Shown: positions 27,411-37,884 of the stretch, piece by piece
How positions within the stretch are numbered: position 1 is the stretch's first letter
Layout: each line of letters begins with the position of its first letter
From: Thiohalomonas denitrificans
GTDB lineage: Bacteria > Pseudomonadota > Gammaproteobacteria > Thiohalomonadales > Thiohalomonadaceae
Assembly: GCF_900102855.1 (NCBI RefSeq)
Contig: NZ_FMWD01000002.1
Coordinates: 124,001-188,000 of the forward strand
DNA length: 64,000 nt
Reading direction: 5' to 3'
The notes under the pieces: model-generated
Told to the model about the DNA's origin: nothing
Seen by the model: the letters and a program-made list of their open reading frames with translations, nothing else
Database searches by the model: none
Program-made: the position numbers and the translations under genes

Positions 27411-28397
27411 ATGCGAATTGGACCGTACCACCTCTCCACGCCTCTGATCCTCGCCCCCATGGCGGGGGTGACGGACCGCCCGTTCCGGCAGTTGTGTCGT
27501 GAGCTGGGTGCCGGAATGGCCGTTTCGGAGATGGTCTCTTCCAACTCACTGCTATGGGGTAGCGAAAAAACCCGTCGCCGGGCCGACCACCGGGGCGAAG
27601 ACGAGCCGCGCTCCGTCCAGATTATGGGCGCGGACCCGCAAATGATGGCAGATGCAGCCCGCTTCAATGTCGCAAACGGGGCCCAGATCATCGACATCAA
27701 CATGGGCTGCCCGGCCAAGAAGGTTTGCAATGTCCAGGCGGGTTCGGCCCTGCTTCGCGACGAGGCGCTGGTGGGCCGGATCCTCAATGCCGTGGTGGGC
27801 GCCGTCGATGTGCCGGTCACTCTGAAGATCCGCACGGGCTGGGATCGGGAGAGCCGAAACGGGGTCGAGATCGCGCGTATCGCCGAAAATGCCGGGATTC
27901 AGGCATTGGCGATACACGGCCGCACCCGTGCCGATGGTTATTCTGGCGATGCCGAATACGACACCATCGCCGCCATCAAAAGCGTGCTGACAATCCCCGT
28001 ATTTGCCAACGGGGATATCACCACCCCCGAAAAGGCTCGCCAGGTACTGGATGCCACCGGGGCCGATGCCGTCATGATCGGCCGGGCAGCTCAGGGCCGC
28101 CCCTGGATCTTCCGCGAGATGGAGCATTTCCTGCGCACCGGTGAACGACTGCCGGAGCCTTCACTGGCCGAGATACGGGACATTTTGCTGGGCCACCTGA
28201 ACAATCTCTACGCCTTTTACGGGGAGTACACCGGCGTTCGCATGGCACGCAAGCACATCTCCTGGTACAGCAAGGGCCAACGCCACGGCGCGGCGTTTCG
28301 ACAGGCCGTCAACCGGGAAGACAGCGCCGAACAACAACGACAAATGGTCGATGAGTTTTTCAATCGCTTGATCGCTGACGGAGAGATGGCGGCATGA
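27411..28397 (+). CDS. dusB: tRNA-dihydrouridine synthase DusB
   Basis: FMN/NADPH enzyme reducing uridine to dihydrouridine in the tRNA D-loop. 328 residues with [19 protein letters not shown] at the N terminus, [25 protein letters not shown] (catalytic Cys), [26 protein letters not shown] and [13 protein letters not shown]. These match DusB rather than DusA or DusC. Its last base pairs overlap fis: the fis ATG at 28394 lies inside the end of dusB (ATGA), the coupling known in E. coli. 229 bases separate it from the DUF3426 gene. Confidence 0.96.
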   Translation: MRIGPYHLSTPLILAPMAGVTDRPFRQLCRELGAGMAVSEMVSSNSLLWGSEKTRRRADHRGEDEPRSVQIMGADPQMMADAARFNVANGAQIIDINMGCPAKKVCNVQAGSALLRDEALVGRILNAVVGAVDVPVTLKIRTGWDRESRNGVEIARIAENAGIQALAIHGRTRADGYSGDAEYDTIAAIKSVLTIPVFANGDITTPEKARQVLDATGADAVMIGRAAQGRPWIFREMEHFLRTGERLPEPSLAEIRDILLGHLNNLYAFYGEYTGVRMARKHISWYSKGQRHGAAFRQAVNREDSAEQQRQMVDEFFNRLIADGEMAA

Positions 28398-28651
28398 AGG
28401 AGAATGGCAACGGGGGAGCCGACATTCCACTCAATGGGCACGTACGCGAGGCCCTCGAGCAGTACTTCAAGGATCTGGGGGGACACTATCCGGCCAACCT
28501 CTATCAATTGATGCTGAACGAGGTGGAGAAGCCACTGTTCGAGATGGTGATGCGCTACGCCAGGGGCAATCAGACCCGTGCGGCGGAAATCCTCGGACTG
28601 AACCGCGGCACCCTGCGCAAAAAACTCAAGATTTACGGGCTGAACGACTAG
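28394..28651 (+). CDS. fis: DNA-binding protein Fis
   Basis: Nucleoid protein and factor for inversion stimulation, regulating rRNA promoters and DNA topology. 85 residues. The core is [23 protein letters not shown], the C-terminal helix-turn-helix with the usual conserved residues. The N-terminal segment [20 protein letters not shown] is the beta-hairpin/dimer part. It is slightly shorter than the 98-residue E. coli protein. It is translationally coupled to dusB by a 4-base overlap. A palindromic repeat follows about 25 bases after the stop. Confidence 0.96.
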   Translation: MKENGNGGADIPLNGHVREALEQYFKDLGGHYPANLYQLMLNEVEKPLFEMVMRYARGNQTRAAEILGLNRGTLRKKLKIYGLND

Positions 28652-28675
28652 GAGCCTGTTCGGAATACTACCAGT

Positions 28676-28768
28676 AGCCGCAAAGCCACAGAGTACATAG
28701 CGAAAAACCGATGGCCAGGGGAGCGGCCGGTATTCCCCGTTTATCAACACTCTGTGGCCTCTGCGGCT
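28676..28768. repeat. Intergenic inverted repeat (AGCCGCAAAGCCACAGAGT type)
   Basis: Arms at 28676-28694 and 28749-28768 are inverted copies (one gap and one mismatch), with about 55 bases between them. They lie between fis and purH. The arms resemble, but are not identical to, those at 10839-10992 (both start CCGCAAAG). Confidence 0.65.
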
Positions 28769-28797
28769 GATTGCTTTTATCTTTTTGGGGAACAGCA

Positions 28798-30360
28798 ATG
28801 AACAAGATCCAGCGCGCGCTGATCAGCGTGTCCGACAAGACCGGTGTGGTGGAATTCGGCCAGCAGCTAAAGAGCCGTGGCGTGGAGATCCTCTCCACGG
28901 GCGGTACCGCCCGGCTCCTGGCCGAGAACGGCGTGGAGGTGATCGAGGTCTCCGAGTACACCGGCTTCCCGGAAATGATGGACGGTCGCGTCAAGACCCT
29001 GCATCCCAGGATCCACGGCGGGATTCTGGGCCGGCGCGGCACCGATGATGCAGTGATGAACCAACACGGCATCGGCGCTATCGACCTCATCGCGGTCAAC
29101 CTCTACCCGTTCGAACAGACGGTTGCCAGGCCGGACTGCACACTGGAGGATGCCATCGAAAATGTCGACATCGGCGGCCCCACCATGCTGCGCGCCGCGG
29201 CCAAGAATCACCGCGATGTCGCCGTCGTGGTGGATGCCGCCGACTACCAGCGCGTGCTGGAGGAGATGGACGCCAATGACGGCGCCATTTCCGGCGCCTC
29301 CAGTTTCGACCTGGCGGTAAAGACCTTCGAGCACACCGCCGGATACGACGGCGCCATCGCCAACTACCTGGGCCGGATTCGCGACGATGGTACGCTGGGG
29401 GACTTCCCGCGGACCTTCAACAGTCAGTTCCACAAAGTGCAGGAAATGCGCTACGGGGAAAACCCGCACCAGAAGGCGGCCTTCTTTGTGGAAAAACAGG
29501 CCGAAGCCGGCAGCATCAGCACCAGCCGTCAGCTTCAGGGCAAGGAACTCTCCTACAACAATATCGCCGACACCGACGCGGCCCTGGAGTGCGTCAAGCA
29601 GTTCGACGCCGCGCCGACCTGCGTCATCGTCAAGCATGCCAACCCCTGCGGAGTTGCGGTGGGGGCGAACCTGTTGGAGGCCTATGAACGCGCTTTCCAG
29701 ACCGACCCGGAGTCGGCGTTTGGCGGCATTATCGCCTTCAACGGCACGCTGGATGGCGAAACCGCCAAAGCCATCGTCGACCAGCAGTTCGTCGAGGTGA
29801 TCATTGCACCAGCGGTGACTCCCGAGGCGGCCGAGGCAGTCAGTGCCAAGCAGAACGTTCGGCTGCTCGAGTGCGGCACGTGGTCCACATCTCCTGCCGA
29901 ACGGTTCGACTTCAAGCGCGTGAACGGCGGCTTGCTGGTCCAGACCGCCGATCAGTTGTTGACCGGTGACCTGAAGGTGGTGACCGAGCGCGAACCGAGC
30001 GAGAAAGAGATGCGAGACCTGCTCTTCACCTGGAAGGTGGCCAAGTTCGTCAAATCCAATGCCATCGTTTACGGCAGGGACGGCATGACCGTAGGGGTCG
30101 GCGCCGGTCAGATGAGCCGCGTCAATTCGGCCCGTATCGCAGCCATCAAGGCCGAACACGCCAACCTGGACGTGAAGGGCTCGGTGATGGCTTCCGACGC
30201 CTTCTTTCCGTTCCGTGACGGTCTCGACGCCGCCGGAACCGCCGGCATCAGCGCCGTGATTCAGCCGGGTGGTTCGATGCGCGATGAAGAGGCCATCGCG
30301 GCCGCCAACGAGCACGGCATCGCCATGGTCTTTACCGGCATGCGCCATTTCCGACACTAA
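28798..30360 (+). CDS. purH: Bifunctional AICAR transformylase / IMP cyclohydrolase PurH
   Basis: Last two steps of IMP synthesis. 520 residues from ATG 28798 (leader TTTTTGGGGAACAGC). The IMP cyclohydrolase N-terminal domain starts [18 protein letters not shown] and holds [19 protein letters not shown] and the ILGRRGTDD loop. The transformylase domain has [35 protein letters not shown] (catalytic Lys-His), [35 protein letters not shown] and [14 protein letters not shown]. It is followed by purD after a repeat region, the purHD order. Confidence 0.98.
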   Translation: MNKIQRALISVSDKTGVVEFGQQLKSRGVEILSTGGTARLLAENGVEVIEVSEYTGFPEMMDGRVKTLHPRIHGGILGRRGTDDAVMNQHGIGAIDLIAVNLYPFEQTVARPDCTLEDAIENVDIGGPTMLRAAAKNHRDVAVVVDAADYQRVLEEMDANDGAISGASSFDLAVKTFEHTAGYDGAIANYLGRIRDDGTLGDFPRTFNSQFHKVQEMRYGENPHQKAAFFVEKQAEAGSISTSRQLQGKELSYNNIADTDAALECVKQFDAAPTCVIVKHANPCGVAVGANLLEAYERAFQTDPESAFGGIIAFNGTLDGETAKAIVDQQFVEVIIAPAVTPEAAEAVSAKQNVRLLECGTWSTSPAERFDFKRVNGGLLVQTADQLLTGDLKVVTEREPSEKEMRDLLFTWKVAKFVKSNAIVYGRDGMTVGVGAGQMSRVNSARIAAIKAEHANLDVKGSVMASDAFFPFRDGLDAAGTAGISAVIQPGGSMRDEEAIAAANEHGIAMVFTGMRHFRH

Positions 30361-30480
30361 GAAAGATACGAGATTCGAGGTCACGAGATACGAGGGGTTG
30401 TGCTCACGCCTCATTTCAATAAAGCGGCGCAAGCGCCTCACTCCCTCGTACCTCGTATCTCGACCCTCGTCCCCTTCTTT
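30361..30480. repeat. Intergenic repeat region with GATACGAG motifs and an inverted pair
   Basis: Between purH and purD. The 12-base sequence CGAGATACGAGG at 30384-30395 recurs inverted at 30451-30462, with further partial GATACGAG and CGTATCTCG copies around them. Such imperfect palindromes differ in sequence from the CCGCAAAG type at 10.8 and 28.7 kb. Confidence 0.6.
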
Positions 30481-30499
30481 AACAGCGTGAGTTTAATTG

Positions 30500-31777
30500 A
30501 TGAAGGTATTGGTAATCGGCGGCGGTGGCCGTGAGCACGCCCTGGCGTGGAAGGTCGCGCAATCGCCGCGGGTGGAGCGTGTTTACGTCGCCCCCGGCAA
30601 TGCCGGCACGGCGCGGGAGCCGAAGCTGGAGAATGTAGCCATCGCGGCAGAGGACATACCCGCCCTTTTGGCCTTCGCGGCGGATAAGGCCGATCTGACC
30701 ATCGTTGGCCCGGAGGCACCGCTGGTGCAGGGGATCGTCGACAAGTTCCGGGACGCCGGCCTGCGCTGCTTCGGGCCGACCGGCGCGGCCGCCCGGCTGG
30801 AGGGCTCAAAGGCCTTCAGCAAGGATTTTCTTGCCCGTCACGGGATCCCCAGCGCCGCCTACCGCACCTTTACCGACTGCGACAGCGCGCTTGACTACCT
30901 GCATGAGCGGGAGACGCCCATCGTCGTCAAGGCCGACGGGCTGGCTGCCGGCAAGGGGGTTATCGTTGCCCAGAGCCTGGAGGAGGCGGAAGCGGCTGTC
31001 CGCGACATGCTTTCGGGCAACGCCTTTGGCGAGGCGGGCCACCGGGTGGTGATTGAAGAGTTTCTGGAGGGCGAAGAGGCCAGCTTCATCGTCATGGTCG
31101 ACGGGCAGCATGTGCTGCCGATGGCCACCAGTCAGGACCACAAGCGGGTTGGTGAGGGCGATACCGGACCCAATACCGGCGGAATGGGGGCCTACTCCCC
31201 CGCCCCGGTGGTTACCGAGGCCGTGGACCGCCGCATCATGGCTGAAGTCATCCTGCCGACGGTCAAGGGCATGGCCGACGAGGGTCATCCCTATACCGGG
31301 TTCCTCTACGCCGGCCTGATGATCACCCCGGACGGCACACCCAGAGTCATCGAATACAACTGCCGTTTCGGCGACCCGGAAACCCAGCCGATCATGCTGC
31401 GCATGCAGTCGGATCTGGTCGCCCACTGCGAAGCCGCCCTCGACGGCCGTCTGGATGGTGAACAGGCCCGCTGGGATACACGGGCATCCCTCGGTGTGGT
31501 TATGGTGGCGGGCGGCTATCCCGGCAACTATCGTAAAGGCGACATCATCGAAGGGCTCGAGGACGCCGATGCCGAAGATGTGAAGGTCTTCCACGCCGGC
31601 ACCGCTGAAAAAGATGGTACCGTGGTCACCAGCGGCGGGCGGGTACTCTGCGTCACCGCATTGGGCGAGACGGTATCGGCCGCCCGGGAACGAGCCTACC
31701 GTGCAGCCGGAGGTATTCGCTGGGACGGGGTTTATCTGCGCCACGATATCGGTTATCGCGCAATAAACCGGGAATAG
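30500..31777 (+). CDS. purD: Phosphoribosylamine-glycine ligase PurD
   Basis: ATP-grasp ligase making GAR from phosphoribosylamine and glycine in purine synthesis. 425 residues. [22 protein letters not shown] is the N-terminal signature. [24 protein letters not shown] and the ATP-grasp core [28 protein letters not shown], and [20 protein letters not shown] (metal-binding Glu and Asn) are present. ATG at 30500 is preferred to the TTG three bases upstream. It forms the purHD unit with the gene in front, although a repeat separates them. Confidence 0.98.
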   Translation: MKVLVIGGGGREHALAWKVAQSPRVERVYVAPGNAGTAREPKLENVAIAAEDIPALLAFAADKADLTIVGPEAPLVQGIVDKFRDAGLRCFGPTGAAARLEGSKAFSKDFLARHGIPSAAYRTFTDCDSALDYLHERETPIVVKADGLAAGKGVIVAQSLEEAEAAVRDMLSGNAFGEAGHRVVIEEFLEGEEASFIVMVDGQHVLPMATSQDHKRVGEGDTGPNTGGMGAYSPAPVVTEAVDRRIMAEVILPTVKGMADEGHPYTGFLYAGLMITPDGTPRVIEYNCRFGDPETQPIMLRMQSDLVAHCEAALDGRLDGEQARWDTRASLGVVMVAGGYPGNYRKGDIIEGLEDADAEDVKVFHAGTAEKDGTVVTSGGRVLCVTALGETVSAARERAYRAAGGIRWDGVYLRHDIGYRAINRE

Positions 31778-32039
31778 TGCCCACGCATTGCAACACCAAT
31801 GTTAGCGCCGACGCCCCTGGATGAGCGTCACTCGAGGACAGCCTCGTAACAAAATCAATGACTTGGTCTTCGATCTTGGCGCCCAGTCGCCATTCTGGCA
31901 GGATTTGCCGAGACTTGGGCGCCGGATGTCATATAAAATAAGTCGATTCGCCGGTATGACCTTTTCGATTACCCAATAAATCCGGTCTGGCTATTCACGT
32001 TATTTTCCTCAAAAAAATTGGCTCTGAAGGAGTGCACTT

Positions 32040-32945
32040 ATGTCTGAAAAGCATCCCGTCATTGCGGTGACCGGGTCATCCGGTGCCGGCACGACAACGG
32101 TCAAGAACGCGTTCGAACACATCTTTTTCCGTGAAAGTATCAACCCGGTGGTGGTGGAGGGTGACAGCTATCACCGTTACAACCGCAAGGAAATGAAAGA
32201 GGCCATCGCCAAATTCGCGGAAGAGGGCAAAAACCTGTCCCATTTCGGACCCGAGGCGAATCACTTCGACACCCTTGCCGAAACCTTCAAGTCCTACGGC
32301 GATACCGGTGCCTGCCGTCGCCGTTACTACCTGCATAGCGACGAAGAGGCCGCCGAGCACAATCAGCGTCTGGGTACCGACCTCGGCCCGGGTGAATTCA
32401 CCCCTTGGGAAGAGATCAAGCCCGGTACCGACCTGCTGTTCTACGAAGGACTGCATGGCGGCGCCGCCGACGGTGAGATCGACGTATCACAGTTCACCGA
32501 TCTGCTGATCGGCGTAGTGCCCATCGTCAACCTGGAGTGGATCCAGAAGATCTTCCGGGACAACGACCAGCGCGGCTACAGTGCCGAGGCGATCGTCGAC
32601 ACTATCCTGCGGCGCATGGATGATTACGTGCACTACATCACCCCGCAGTTCTCACGCACCGATATCAACTTCCAGCGTGTGCCGACCGTGGATACCTCCA
32701 ACCCGTTCATCGCCCGCGATATCCCCACGCCGGACGAGAGCCTGGTAGTCATCCGCTTCCGCGATCCGAAGAAATTCGGTGTGGATTTCCCCTATCTGCT
32801 GAGCATGATCCACGACTCGTTCATGTCGCGTCGCAACACCATCGTGGTGCCGGGCGGCAAGATGGGCCTGGCCATGGAAATCATCCTGGCGCCGATCATG
32901 CACAGCATCATCGAAAAAAGCCGTTCCATGCGCGACCTCGCCTGA
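32040..32945 (+). CDS. prkB: Phosphoribulokinase (class I, proteobacterial type)
   Basis: Calvin-cycle enzyme: ribulose 5-phosphate plus ATP to ribulose 1,5-bisphosphate. 301 residues, the size of the octameric NADH-activated proteobacterial class. The P-loop is GSSGAGTTTV near residue 12. VVVEGDSYHRYNRKEMKEA and HFGPEANHFDTL hold the substrate-binding and catalytic residues; YEGLHGG and WIQKIFRDNDQRGYS follow. No RuBisCO or other cbb gene is in the window. Many gammaproteobacteria keep a solitary prkB-like copy, so a carbon-fixation role cannot be proven from this gene alone. AAGGAG is 8 bases upstream of the ATG. A terminator follows. Confidence 0.93.
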   Translation: MSEKHPVIAVTGSSGAGTTTVKNAFEHIFFRESINPVVVEGDSYHRYNRKEMKEAIAKFAEEGKNLSHFGPEANHFDTLAETFKSYGDTGACRRRYYLHSDEEAAEHNQRLGTDLGPGEFTPWEEIKPGTDLLFYEGLHGGAADGEIDVSQFTDLLIGVVPIVNLEWIQKIFRDNDQRGYSAEAIVDTILRRMDDYVHYITPQFSRTDINFQRVPTVDTSNPFIARDIPTPDESLVVIRFRDPKKFGVDFPYLLSMIHDSFMSRRNTIVVPGGKMGLAMEIILAPIMHSIIEKSRSMRDLA

Positions 32946-32972
32946 TTTTCCGGCGATAGGCAGGGACTTCGA

Positions 32973-32999
32973 AAGGCCCGCACAGCGGGCCTTTTTTAT
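32973..32999 (+). terminator. Rho-independent terminator after phosphoribulokinase
   Basis: Stem GGCCCGC-ACA-GCGGGCC followed by six T residues, about 30 bases past the stop. A bidirectional role for the convergent rimO is possible but the A-run side is weaker. Confidence 0.88.
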
Positions 33000-33011
33000 G
33001 GGCCGCGAAAA

Positions 33012-34334
33012 TCAGTCCGGGACCGGGACCGCATACAGATCGTGTTCGTCGGCTGCAGTGATCGTTACCTCGAGGAATTCGCCGGGTTCGACGTCGGCAT
33101 CGGTATCCACCACCACCATGCCGTCGATCTCCGGAGCATCGCCCCTGGAACGGGCGTAGACATACTCCTCGTCGGCCCCCTCCACCAACACCGTCAGGCG
33201 CCGCCCCACCTTCTCCTGAAGCCGGTCGGCACTAATCGCCGCCTGTACATCCATGAACCGCTCCAGCCGCTCCTCCTTGAGCTCCTCGGAAACCGCTCCG
33301 GGGAGCTTGTTGGCGGCGGCACCCTCCACCGGCGAATAGGCGAATGCCCCCACCCGATCGAGACGCGCCTCGTGCAGGAACTCCAGCAGCCGTTCGAAAT
33401 CGCTATCCGTTTCGCCGGGGAACCCGACGATAAAAGTACTCCTCAGGGTCAGGTCCGGTACGGCGGCCCGCCAGCCGTCGATGCGTCGCAGCAGTCCGTC
33501 CACATCGCCGGGCCGTCGCATAGCCTTCAACAGGCCCGGGCTGGCGTGTTGGAAAGGGACATCCAGGTAAGGAAGGATGAGCCCATCGGCCATCAACGGC
33601 AGCAGCTCATCCAGGTGCGGGTAAGGGTAGAGATAGTGCAGGCGGACCCAGATACCCAGGGATCCCAGCCCCCGCGCCAGGTCGGTAATGCGGCTTTTCA
33701 CCGGACGTCCCTGCCAGAACCCGGTGCGGTATTTCACATCGACTCCGTAAGCGCCGGTGTCCTGGGAGACCACCAGCAGCTCCCGAACCCCCGCTGTCAC
33801 CAGGCGCTCCGCCTCATCCAGGACCTCACCCACCGGGCGGCTGACCAGTCGTCCCCGCATACCCGGGATGATGCAGAAGCTGCAGCTCTGGTTACAGCCT
33901 TCGGCGATCTTGATGTAGGCGTAGTGACGCGGGGTCAACTTCAGCCCGCCGGGTGGCACGAGATCGGTAAACGGGTCGTGCTGTGGCGGGAGATGGGCAT
34001 GGACCGCTTCCATCACCTCATCGAGAGCGTCAGGTCCGGTCACCGCCAGTACCTGCGGGTGGGCCGCCCGAATCGTATCATCGCGGGCACCCAGGCATCC
34101 GGTGACGATCACCTTTCCATTCTCCGCCAGGGCGTCACCAATCGTCTCCAGCGATTCCTCCACCGCGGCGTCGATAAAACCGCAGGTGTTGACCACCACC
34201 AGATCGGCGGTGTCATAGCTGGAGCTGAGCTGGTATCCCTCGGCTCGCAATTGGGTGAGGATCCGCTCGGAATCCACTGTGGCCTTGGGACAGCCAAGGC
34301 TCACGAAGCCTACCTTGGGTATGGTCTTGGACAT
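33012..34334 (-). CDS. rimO: Ribosomal protein S12 methylthiotransferase RimO
   Basis: Radical SAM enzyme that adds a methylthio group to Asp89 (E. coli numbering) of ribosomal protein S12. 440 residues. The N-terminal UPF0004 domain has the cysteine motif [12 protein letters not shown] and further Cys in [11 protein letters not shown] and [10 protein letters not shown], ligands of the auxiliary [4Fe-4S] cluster. The radical SAM motif is [15 protein letters not shown] (CxxxCxxC). The C-terminal TRAM domain is visible ([18 protein letters not shown]). It is convergent with the phosphoribulokinase gene and divergent from the aldo/keto reductase gene. Confidence 0.97.
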   Translation of the reverse strand: MSKTIPKVGFVSLGCPKATVDSERILTQLRAEGYQLSSSYDTADLVVVNTCGFIDAAVEESLETIGDALAENGKVIVTGCLGARDDTIRAAHPQVLAVTGPDALDEVMEAVHAHLPPQHDPFTDLVPPGGLKLTPRHYAYIKIAEGCNQSCSFCIIPGMRGRLVSRPVGEVLDEAERLVTAGVRELLVVSQDTGAYGVDVKYRTGFWQGRPVKSRITDLARGLGSLGIWVRLHYLYPYPHLDELLPLMADGLILPYLDVPFQHASPGLLKAMRRPGDVDGLLRRIDGWRAAVPDLTLRSTFIVGFPGETDSDFERLLEFLHEARLDRVGAFAYSPVEGAAANKLPGAVSEELKEERLERFMDVQAAISADRLQEKVGRRLTVLVEGADEEYVYARSRGDAPEIDGMVVVDTDADVEPGEFLEVTITAADEHDLYAVPVPD

Positions 34335-34556
34335 GCTATGCTGGCTACACTATTTTGGGTTAGAGACAGGCATACGAATGGCCCGGGTTGCACCCCGGGA
34401 GCCAAAGATACCGTGTTTTGAACCGGGGAACCCGGATTGGTTTCAAGTCGGGAGAGCCGGCTGCCGTTTGACGTGCTCCCTTGCGTTCGCCCTGTTCCTG
34501 AACCAAACACACAAGCACCTGCGGTGCCCTGACGCCGCTTGCAAAAGGAAACCGCT

Positions 34557-35597
34557 ATGGAGTACCGCCGTCTGGGACGTACCGACATCAAGGTTTCGGT
34601 CATCTGCCTGGGAAGCATGACCTGGGGCGAGCAGAACAGCGAGGCCGAGGGCCACCAGCAGCTCGACTATGCCCTCGATCACGGGGTCAATTTCGTCGAC
34701 ACAGCGGAATTGTACGCGATTCCGCCGCGCGCCGAGACCTACGGCCGAACCGAAGAGATCATCGGCAACTGGCTGGAGCAGACCGGCCGCCGCGAAGAGG
34801 TCATCCTCGCCAGCAAGGTGGTGGGCCGCGGCGGCGAGTGGATCAGCCATATCCGGGGCGGCCAGACCCGGCTCGATAGGCACAATATCGTCAAGGCCCT
34901 GGACGGCAGCCTGAAGCGGCTCAAGACCGACTACATCGATCTCTATCAGCTGCACTGGCCGGATCGGCACACCAACTTCTTCGGGAAGCGCGGCTATGAG
35001 CACGATCCAAACGATCTTCCGGTGCCCATCGTCGAGACCCTCTCTATCCTGGACGATCAGGTCAAGGCGGGAAAAATTCGCCACGTCGGCCTCTCCAATG
35101 AAACGCCCTGGGGGGCCATGAAATTCATCCAGCTGACCGAAACCCTGGGTCTGCCGCGCGTTGTTTCGGTGCAGAATCCCTACAACCTTCTCAACCGCAT
35201 TTTCGAGGTGGGTCTGGCCGAAGTCGCCCACCGGGAGCAGACCGGACTGCTGGCCTATTCGCCGCTGGGGTTCGGGGTACTTTCCGGAAAGTACCTGGAG
35301 GGACACCCCGAGGGGGCGCGCCTCACACGTTGGCCCGACTACGACCGCTACAGTAATCCGCAGGCGATCGCAGCTACCCGGGAGTATGTTGCGCTTGCCC
35401 GTGAACACGGCCTGGACCCGGCCCAAATGGCCCTGGCGTTCGTGAACAGTCGCCCCTTTCTCACCAGCAACATCATCGGCGCCACGACCATGGAGCAGTT
35501 GAAGAGCAATATTGAAAGTGCCGGCCTCGCCCTGCCACCGGAAGTTCTCGAGGGGATCGAGGCCATTCACTCCCGCTATCCCAATCCGAGTCCGTAA
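34557..35597 (+). CDS. Aldo/keto reductase, Tas-like
   Basis: NADPH-dependent oxidoreductase of the AKR superfamily. 346 residues, the length of E. coli Tas. MEYRRLGRTDIKVSVICLGSMTWGEQ is the family start. The catalytic Asp and Tyr are in GVNFVDTAELYAIPPRAETYG, with LASKVVGRGGEW (Lys) and YQLHWPDRHTNFFGKRGYEHD following. The C-terminal YSPLGFGVLSGKYL and IIGATTMEQLKSN bind the coenzyme. The ATG is preceded by AAAGGAAACC. The TTG 18 bases upstream was rejected. A GST-family gene follows 15 bases after its stop, so the two are probably co-transcribed. The physiological substrate is unknown. Confidence 0.9.
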   Translation: MEYRRLGRTDIKVSVICLGSMTWGEQNSEAEGHQQLDYALDHGVNFVDTAELYAIPPRAETYGRTEEIIGNWLEQTGRREEVILASKVVGRGGEWISHIRGGQTRLDRHNIVKALDGSLKRLKTDYIDLYQLHWPDRHTNFFGKRGYEHDPNDLPVPIVETLSILDDQVKAGKIRHVGLSNETPWGAMKFIQLTETLGLPRVVSVQNPYNLLNRIFEVGLAEVAHREQTGLLAYSPLGFGVLSGKYLEGHPEGARLTRWPDYDRYSNPQAIAATREYVALAREHGLDPAQMALAFVNSRPFLTSNIIGATTMEQLKSNIESAGLALPPEVLEGIEAIHSRYPNPSP

Positions 35598-35612
35598 TCT
35601 GCAGGAGGCACG

Positions 35613-36272
35613 ATGAAACCGCAGTTGATCAGCTTCAAGCTCTGTCCGTTCGTCCAGCGTTCGGTAATCCTTCTCAAGGAGAAGGGCGTCGACTACGACA
35701 TCACCTATATCGATCTCAATAGCCCGCCAGGCTGGTTCAAGGAGATATCCCCGCTCGGAAAGGTACCGGTGCTGCGGGTGGGCGAGCAGTCGATCTTCGA
35801 GTCGGCGGTCATCATGGAATACCTCGACGAGGTCAATCCACCCTCGCTGCATCCGTCCGATCCGTTGCGCAAGGCGCTCAACCGGGCGTGGATGGAATTC
35901 GGTTCGGAGCTCTTCATGGGCCAGTTCCAGATGATCCGGTCACCGGATGCAGAGAGCTTCGAGCAGAAACTGAAGGCGTTGAAAGACAATCTGGCCAAAC
36001 TCGAAACCCATATCGCCGGGCCGTTCTTCAACGGCGACACTTTCAACCTGATCGATGCCGCCTATGCCCCCCTTTTCATGCGAAGCCAGCTGCTCGAAAA
36101 CTGGCACCCGCTAGCACTGCTGCAGGGACTTCCCAGAGTGGAGGCCTGGTCGCAGCGTCTGCTCGCCCGAGACACGGTAAAGGAATCCGTAATCGATAAC
36201 TTTTCGGAACTGTTCCGATTGCATATTGCCAACAGTGAAGGCTATGGGGCGGAGCTGTTCGACGAGAAATAA
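35613..36272 (+). CDS. Glutathione S-transferase family protein
   Basis: A 219-residue GST-fold protein. The N-terminal thioredoxin-like domain starts MKPQLISFKLCPFVQRSVIL, with Cys11 at the active-site position (CPF), followed by the cis-Pro motif GKVPVLRVGEQSIFESAVIMEYLDE. The C-terminal helical domain has FNLIDAAYAPLFMRS (the conserved Asp of the N-capping box). A Cys in that place fits omega- or beta-class or thiol-transferase activity rather than a tyrosine-type GST. It follows the AKR gene by 15 bases with AGGAGG upstream. Substrate unknown. Confidence 0.85.
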   Translation: MKPQLISFKLCPFVQRSVILLKEKGVDYDITYIDLNSPPGWFKEISPLGKVPVLRVGEQSIFESAVIMEYLDEVNPPSLHPSDPLRKALNRAWMEFGSELFMGQFQMIRSPDAESFEQKLKALKDNLAKLETHIAGPFFNGDTFNLIDAAYAPLFMRSQLLENWHPLALLQGLPRVEAWSQRLLARDTVKESVIDNFSELFRLHIANSEGYGAELFDEK

Positions 36273-36339
36273 GCAGCACGATGAGGTTCCCCGCGGCCGC
36301 TGGAAAACGCCCTCTCCCCGAGGGAGGGGGCGTTTTCAA

Positions 36340-37257
36340 CTAGGCGCCCGTCATCCCGAACCAGAAGGGCAACGTGATCAGGCTCAATGCGGTGCTGAGC
36401 GTCACGGCCATGGCATAGAGCGCCACGTCCAGACGGTAGCGATCACACAGGACGATGCCCAGTACCATGCTCGGCATCGCCGCCTCCAGGACAATACCGG
36501 CCCGGAGGCCTTCTCCCATCGCAAGCATGCCGGTTGCCCACCAAATCACCGCCGGCGTCAGCAGCAGCTGGATCACCAGCACCGGCCAGAGCTGGCCCAG
36601 CATGCGTGTTCCGCTTCCCATCCAGCGCAGGCCCAGCCCGATGGAAAACAGCATCAGAGGCACGACAGCGCTACCCAGTAGCTCGAGGAGACCGTCGAGC
36701 AAATCGGGCAGGGGTACGCCCCCGAGGTTTAGCAAAACACCTGCCAGCGCCCCCCACAGCGGCGGCACACGCATCAGCATCCGTAGCGGATGGATGGGTT
36801 CAACCGCATCGCCATACCGGGCCGCCATCAGCACCCCGGCGCTCAACAAGACGGGTGTACAGGCGAACAGGTCATACTGAATGGCAATACTGCGTGCCCA
36901 GGGCCCCAGGGTTACCTCCAGCACCGGGAGTCCCATATAGGTCGCATTGGGAAAGGTCGCGGCAAGCAGCAGCGCACCCATCTGGGGGCGCGAAACGGAG
37001 CGAAACCGATACCAGGCCCAGGCACTCCCGAATCCGACCGCCAGACCGGCAAAGGCCAGACCCGCCACCGTGAGCGCTTCTGTCCCCAACGGGGCCTTCC
37101 ACAGGACCACCAGCGCCAGTGCCGGCAGCAGCAATACATAGACCAGGGTGGTCAGGCTGTGCCGCAGGGTATCCCCCTCCAGACCACTCGGCGACCACAC
37201 GCGCCAGAGCACGCCGAGCAGTATCAGGGCGCCCGCCTGGATCACGACATCAATCAT
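36340..37257 (-). CDS. AEC family (auxin efflux carrier-like) permease
   Basis: Inner-membrane secondary transporter of the PIN-like AEC family. 305 residues from MIDVVIQAGALILLGVLW, chosen because the added N-terminal residues of a longer frame are not membrane-like. About ten hydrophobic segments arranged as two similar halves are visible, with ATFPNATYMGLPVLEV (the conserved Asn-rich discontinuous helix; usually NxGxxGxP) near residue 105 and AAMPSMVLGIVL in the second half. The substrate of bacterial members is usually unknown (malate in a few). A neighbouring yjbQ gene starts 50 bases upstream on the same strand. Confidence 0.82.
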   Translation of the reverse strand: MIDVVIQAGALILLGVLWRVWSPSGLEGDTLRHSLTTLVYVLLLPALALVVLWKAPLGTEALTVAGLAFAGLAVGFGSAWAWYRFRSVSRPQMGALLLAATFPNATYMGLPVLEVTLGPWARSIAIQYDLFACTPVLLSAGVLMAARYGDAVEPIHPLRMLMRVPPLWGALAGVLLNLGGVPLPDLLDGLLELLGSAVVPLMLFSIGLGLRWMGSGTRMLGQLWPVLVIQLLLTPAVIWWATGMLAMGEGLRAGIVLEAAMPSMVLGIVLCDRYRLDVALYAMAVTLSTALSLITLPFWFGMTGA

Positions 37258-37307
37258 GGAACCCGTCCCGGTTTTGGCAACCCGTGGCCGAAAACACCAA
37301 CCGGGCC

Positions 37308-37712
37308 TTAGCCCACATGCACAACAACCCGGCGCAGCTGGGGCTGGTGCCGATGCTCCCAAAGATAAATTCCCTGCCAGGTACCGAGCGCCAGACGACC
37401 GCTGATGACCGGAATACCGAGACTGGTGGCCGTGAGGGCCGACTTGATGTGGGAGGGCATATCATCCGGCCCCTCCAGGATATGACTGAACAGCGCATCA
37501 CCTTCTGCCACCAAGCGGTTCAGCCAGTTCTCCAGGTCCCGACGCGCCGAGGGATCAGCGTTTTCCTGGATGACGAGGCTTGCGGACGTATGCTGTATCA
37601 ACAGGGTGCAAAGCCCGTCTTCCATCCCCCACTGACCGACCAGCGCTGCCACCTTGTCGGTAAAAAGGTACAGACCCTGTCCAGGTGTTTCGATTTCCAA
37701 GGTCGTGATCAC
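37308..37712 (-). CDS. YjbQ/UPF0047 family protein
   Basis: A 134-residue protein of the UPF0047 (YjbQ) family; family members have weak thiamine-phosphate synthase activity in E. coli. The GTG start at 37712 is chosen because GGAGG precedes it at a proper distance. Visible pattern: LLIQHTSASLVIQENADPSARRDLENWL, DDMPSHIKSALTATSLGIPVISGRLALGTWQGIYLWEHR. The His and Asp residues are the metal ligands. It lies just upstream of the AEC permease on the same strand and may be its operon partner. Confidence 0.9.
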   Translation of the reverse strand: MITTLEIETPGQGLYLFTDKVAALVGQWGMEDGLCTLLIQHTSASLVIQENADPSARRDLENWLNRLVAEGDALFSHILEGPDDMPSHIKSALTATSLGIPVISGRLALGTWQGIYLWEHRHQPQLRRVVVHVG

Positions 37713-37801
37713 GTTCGTCCTCCGGTCGGTGAAACGGCAATCTAACCACATCCCTCATCCATGGCAAAGAAGCTAAAAAGCGATAAAACCCTGTTTTTTC
37801 C

Positions 37802-37830
37802 TTGTCATTTGCATTATTCGACTTCAAAAT
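37802..37830 (+). promoter_or_regulatory. Candidate sigma-70 promoter of the HU-like gene
   Basis: TTGTCA (37802-37807) and CAAAAT (37825-37830) are separated by 17 bases, 54 bases ahead of the ATG at 37885. The -35 matches 5 of 6 and the -10 only 4 of 6 consensus positions. Confidence 0.35.
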
Positions 37831-37884
37831 CGGGTCAGAAACAGCTCATCGGAGTTGTTCTCGATTCATGATGACGGAGAAACA

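Noticed and set aside
28867-30441. 524-codon minus-strand open frame
   Set aside because: Antisense to purH; no domain and no start signal.
33042-35852. Long open frames of 459 codons (plus, over rimO) and 469 codons (minus, over the aldo/keto reductase)
   Set aside because: Both lie antisense to well-supported genes with clear family motifs.
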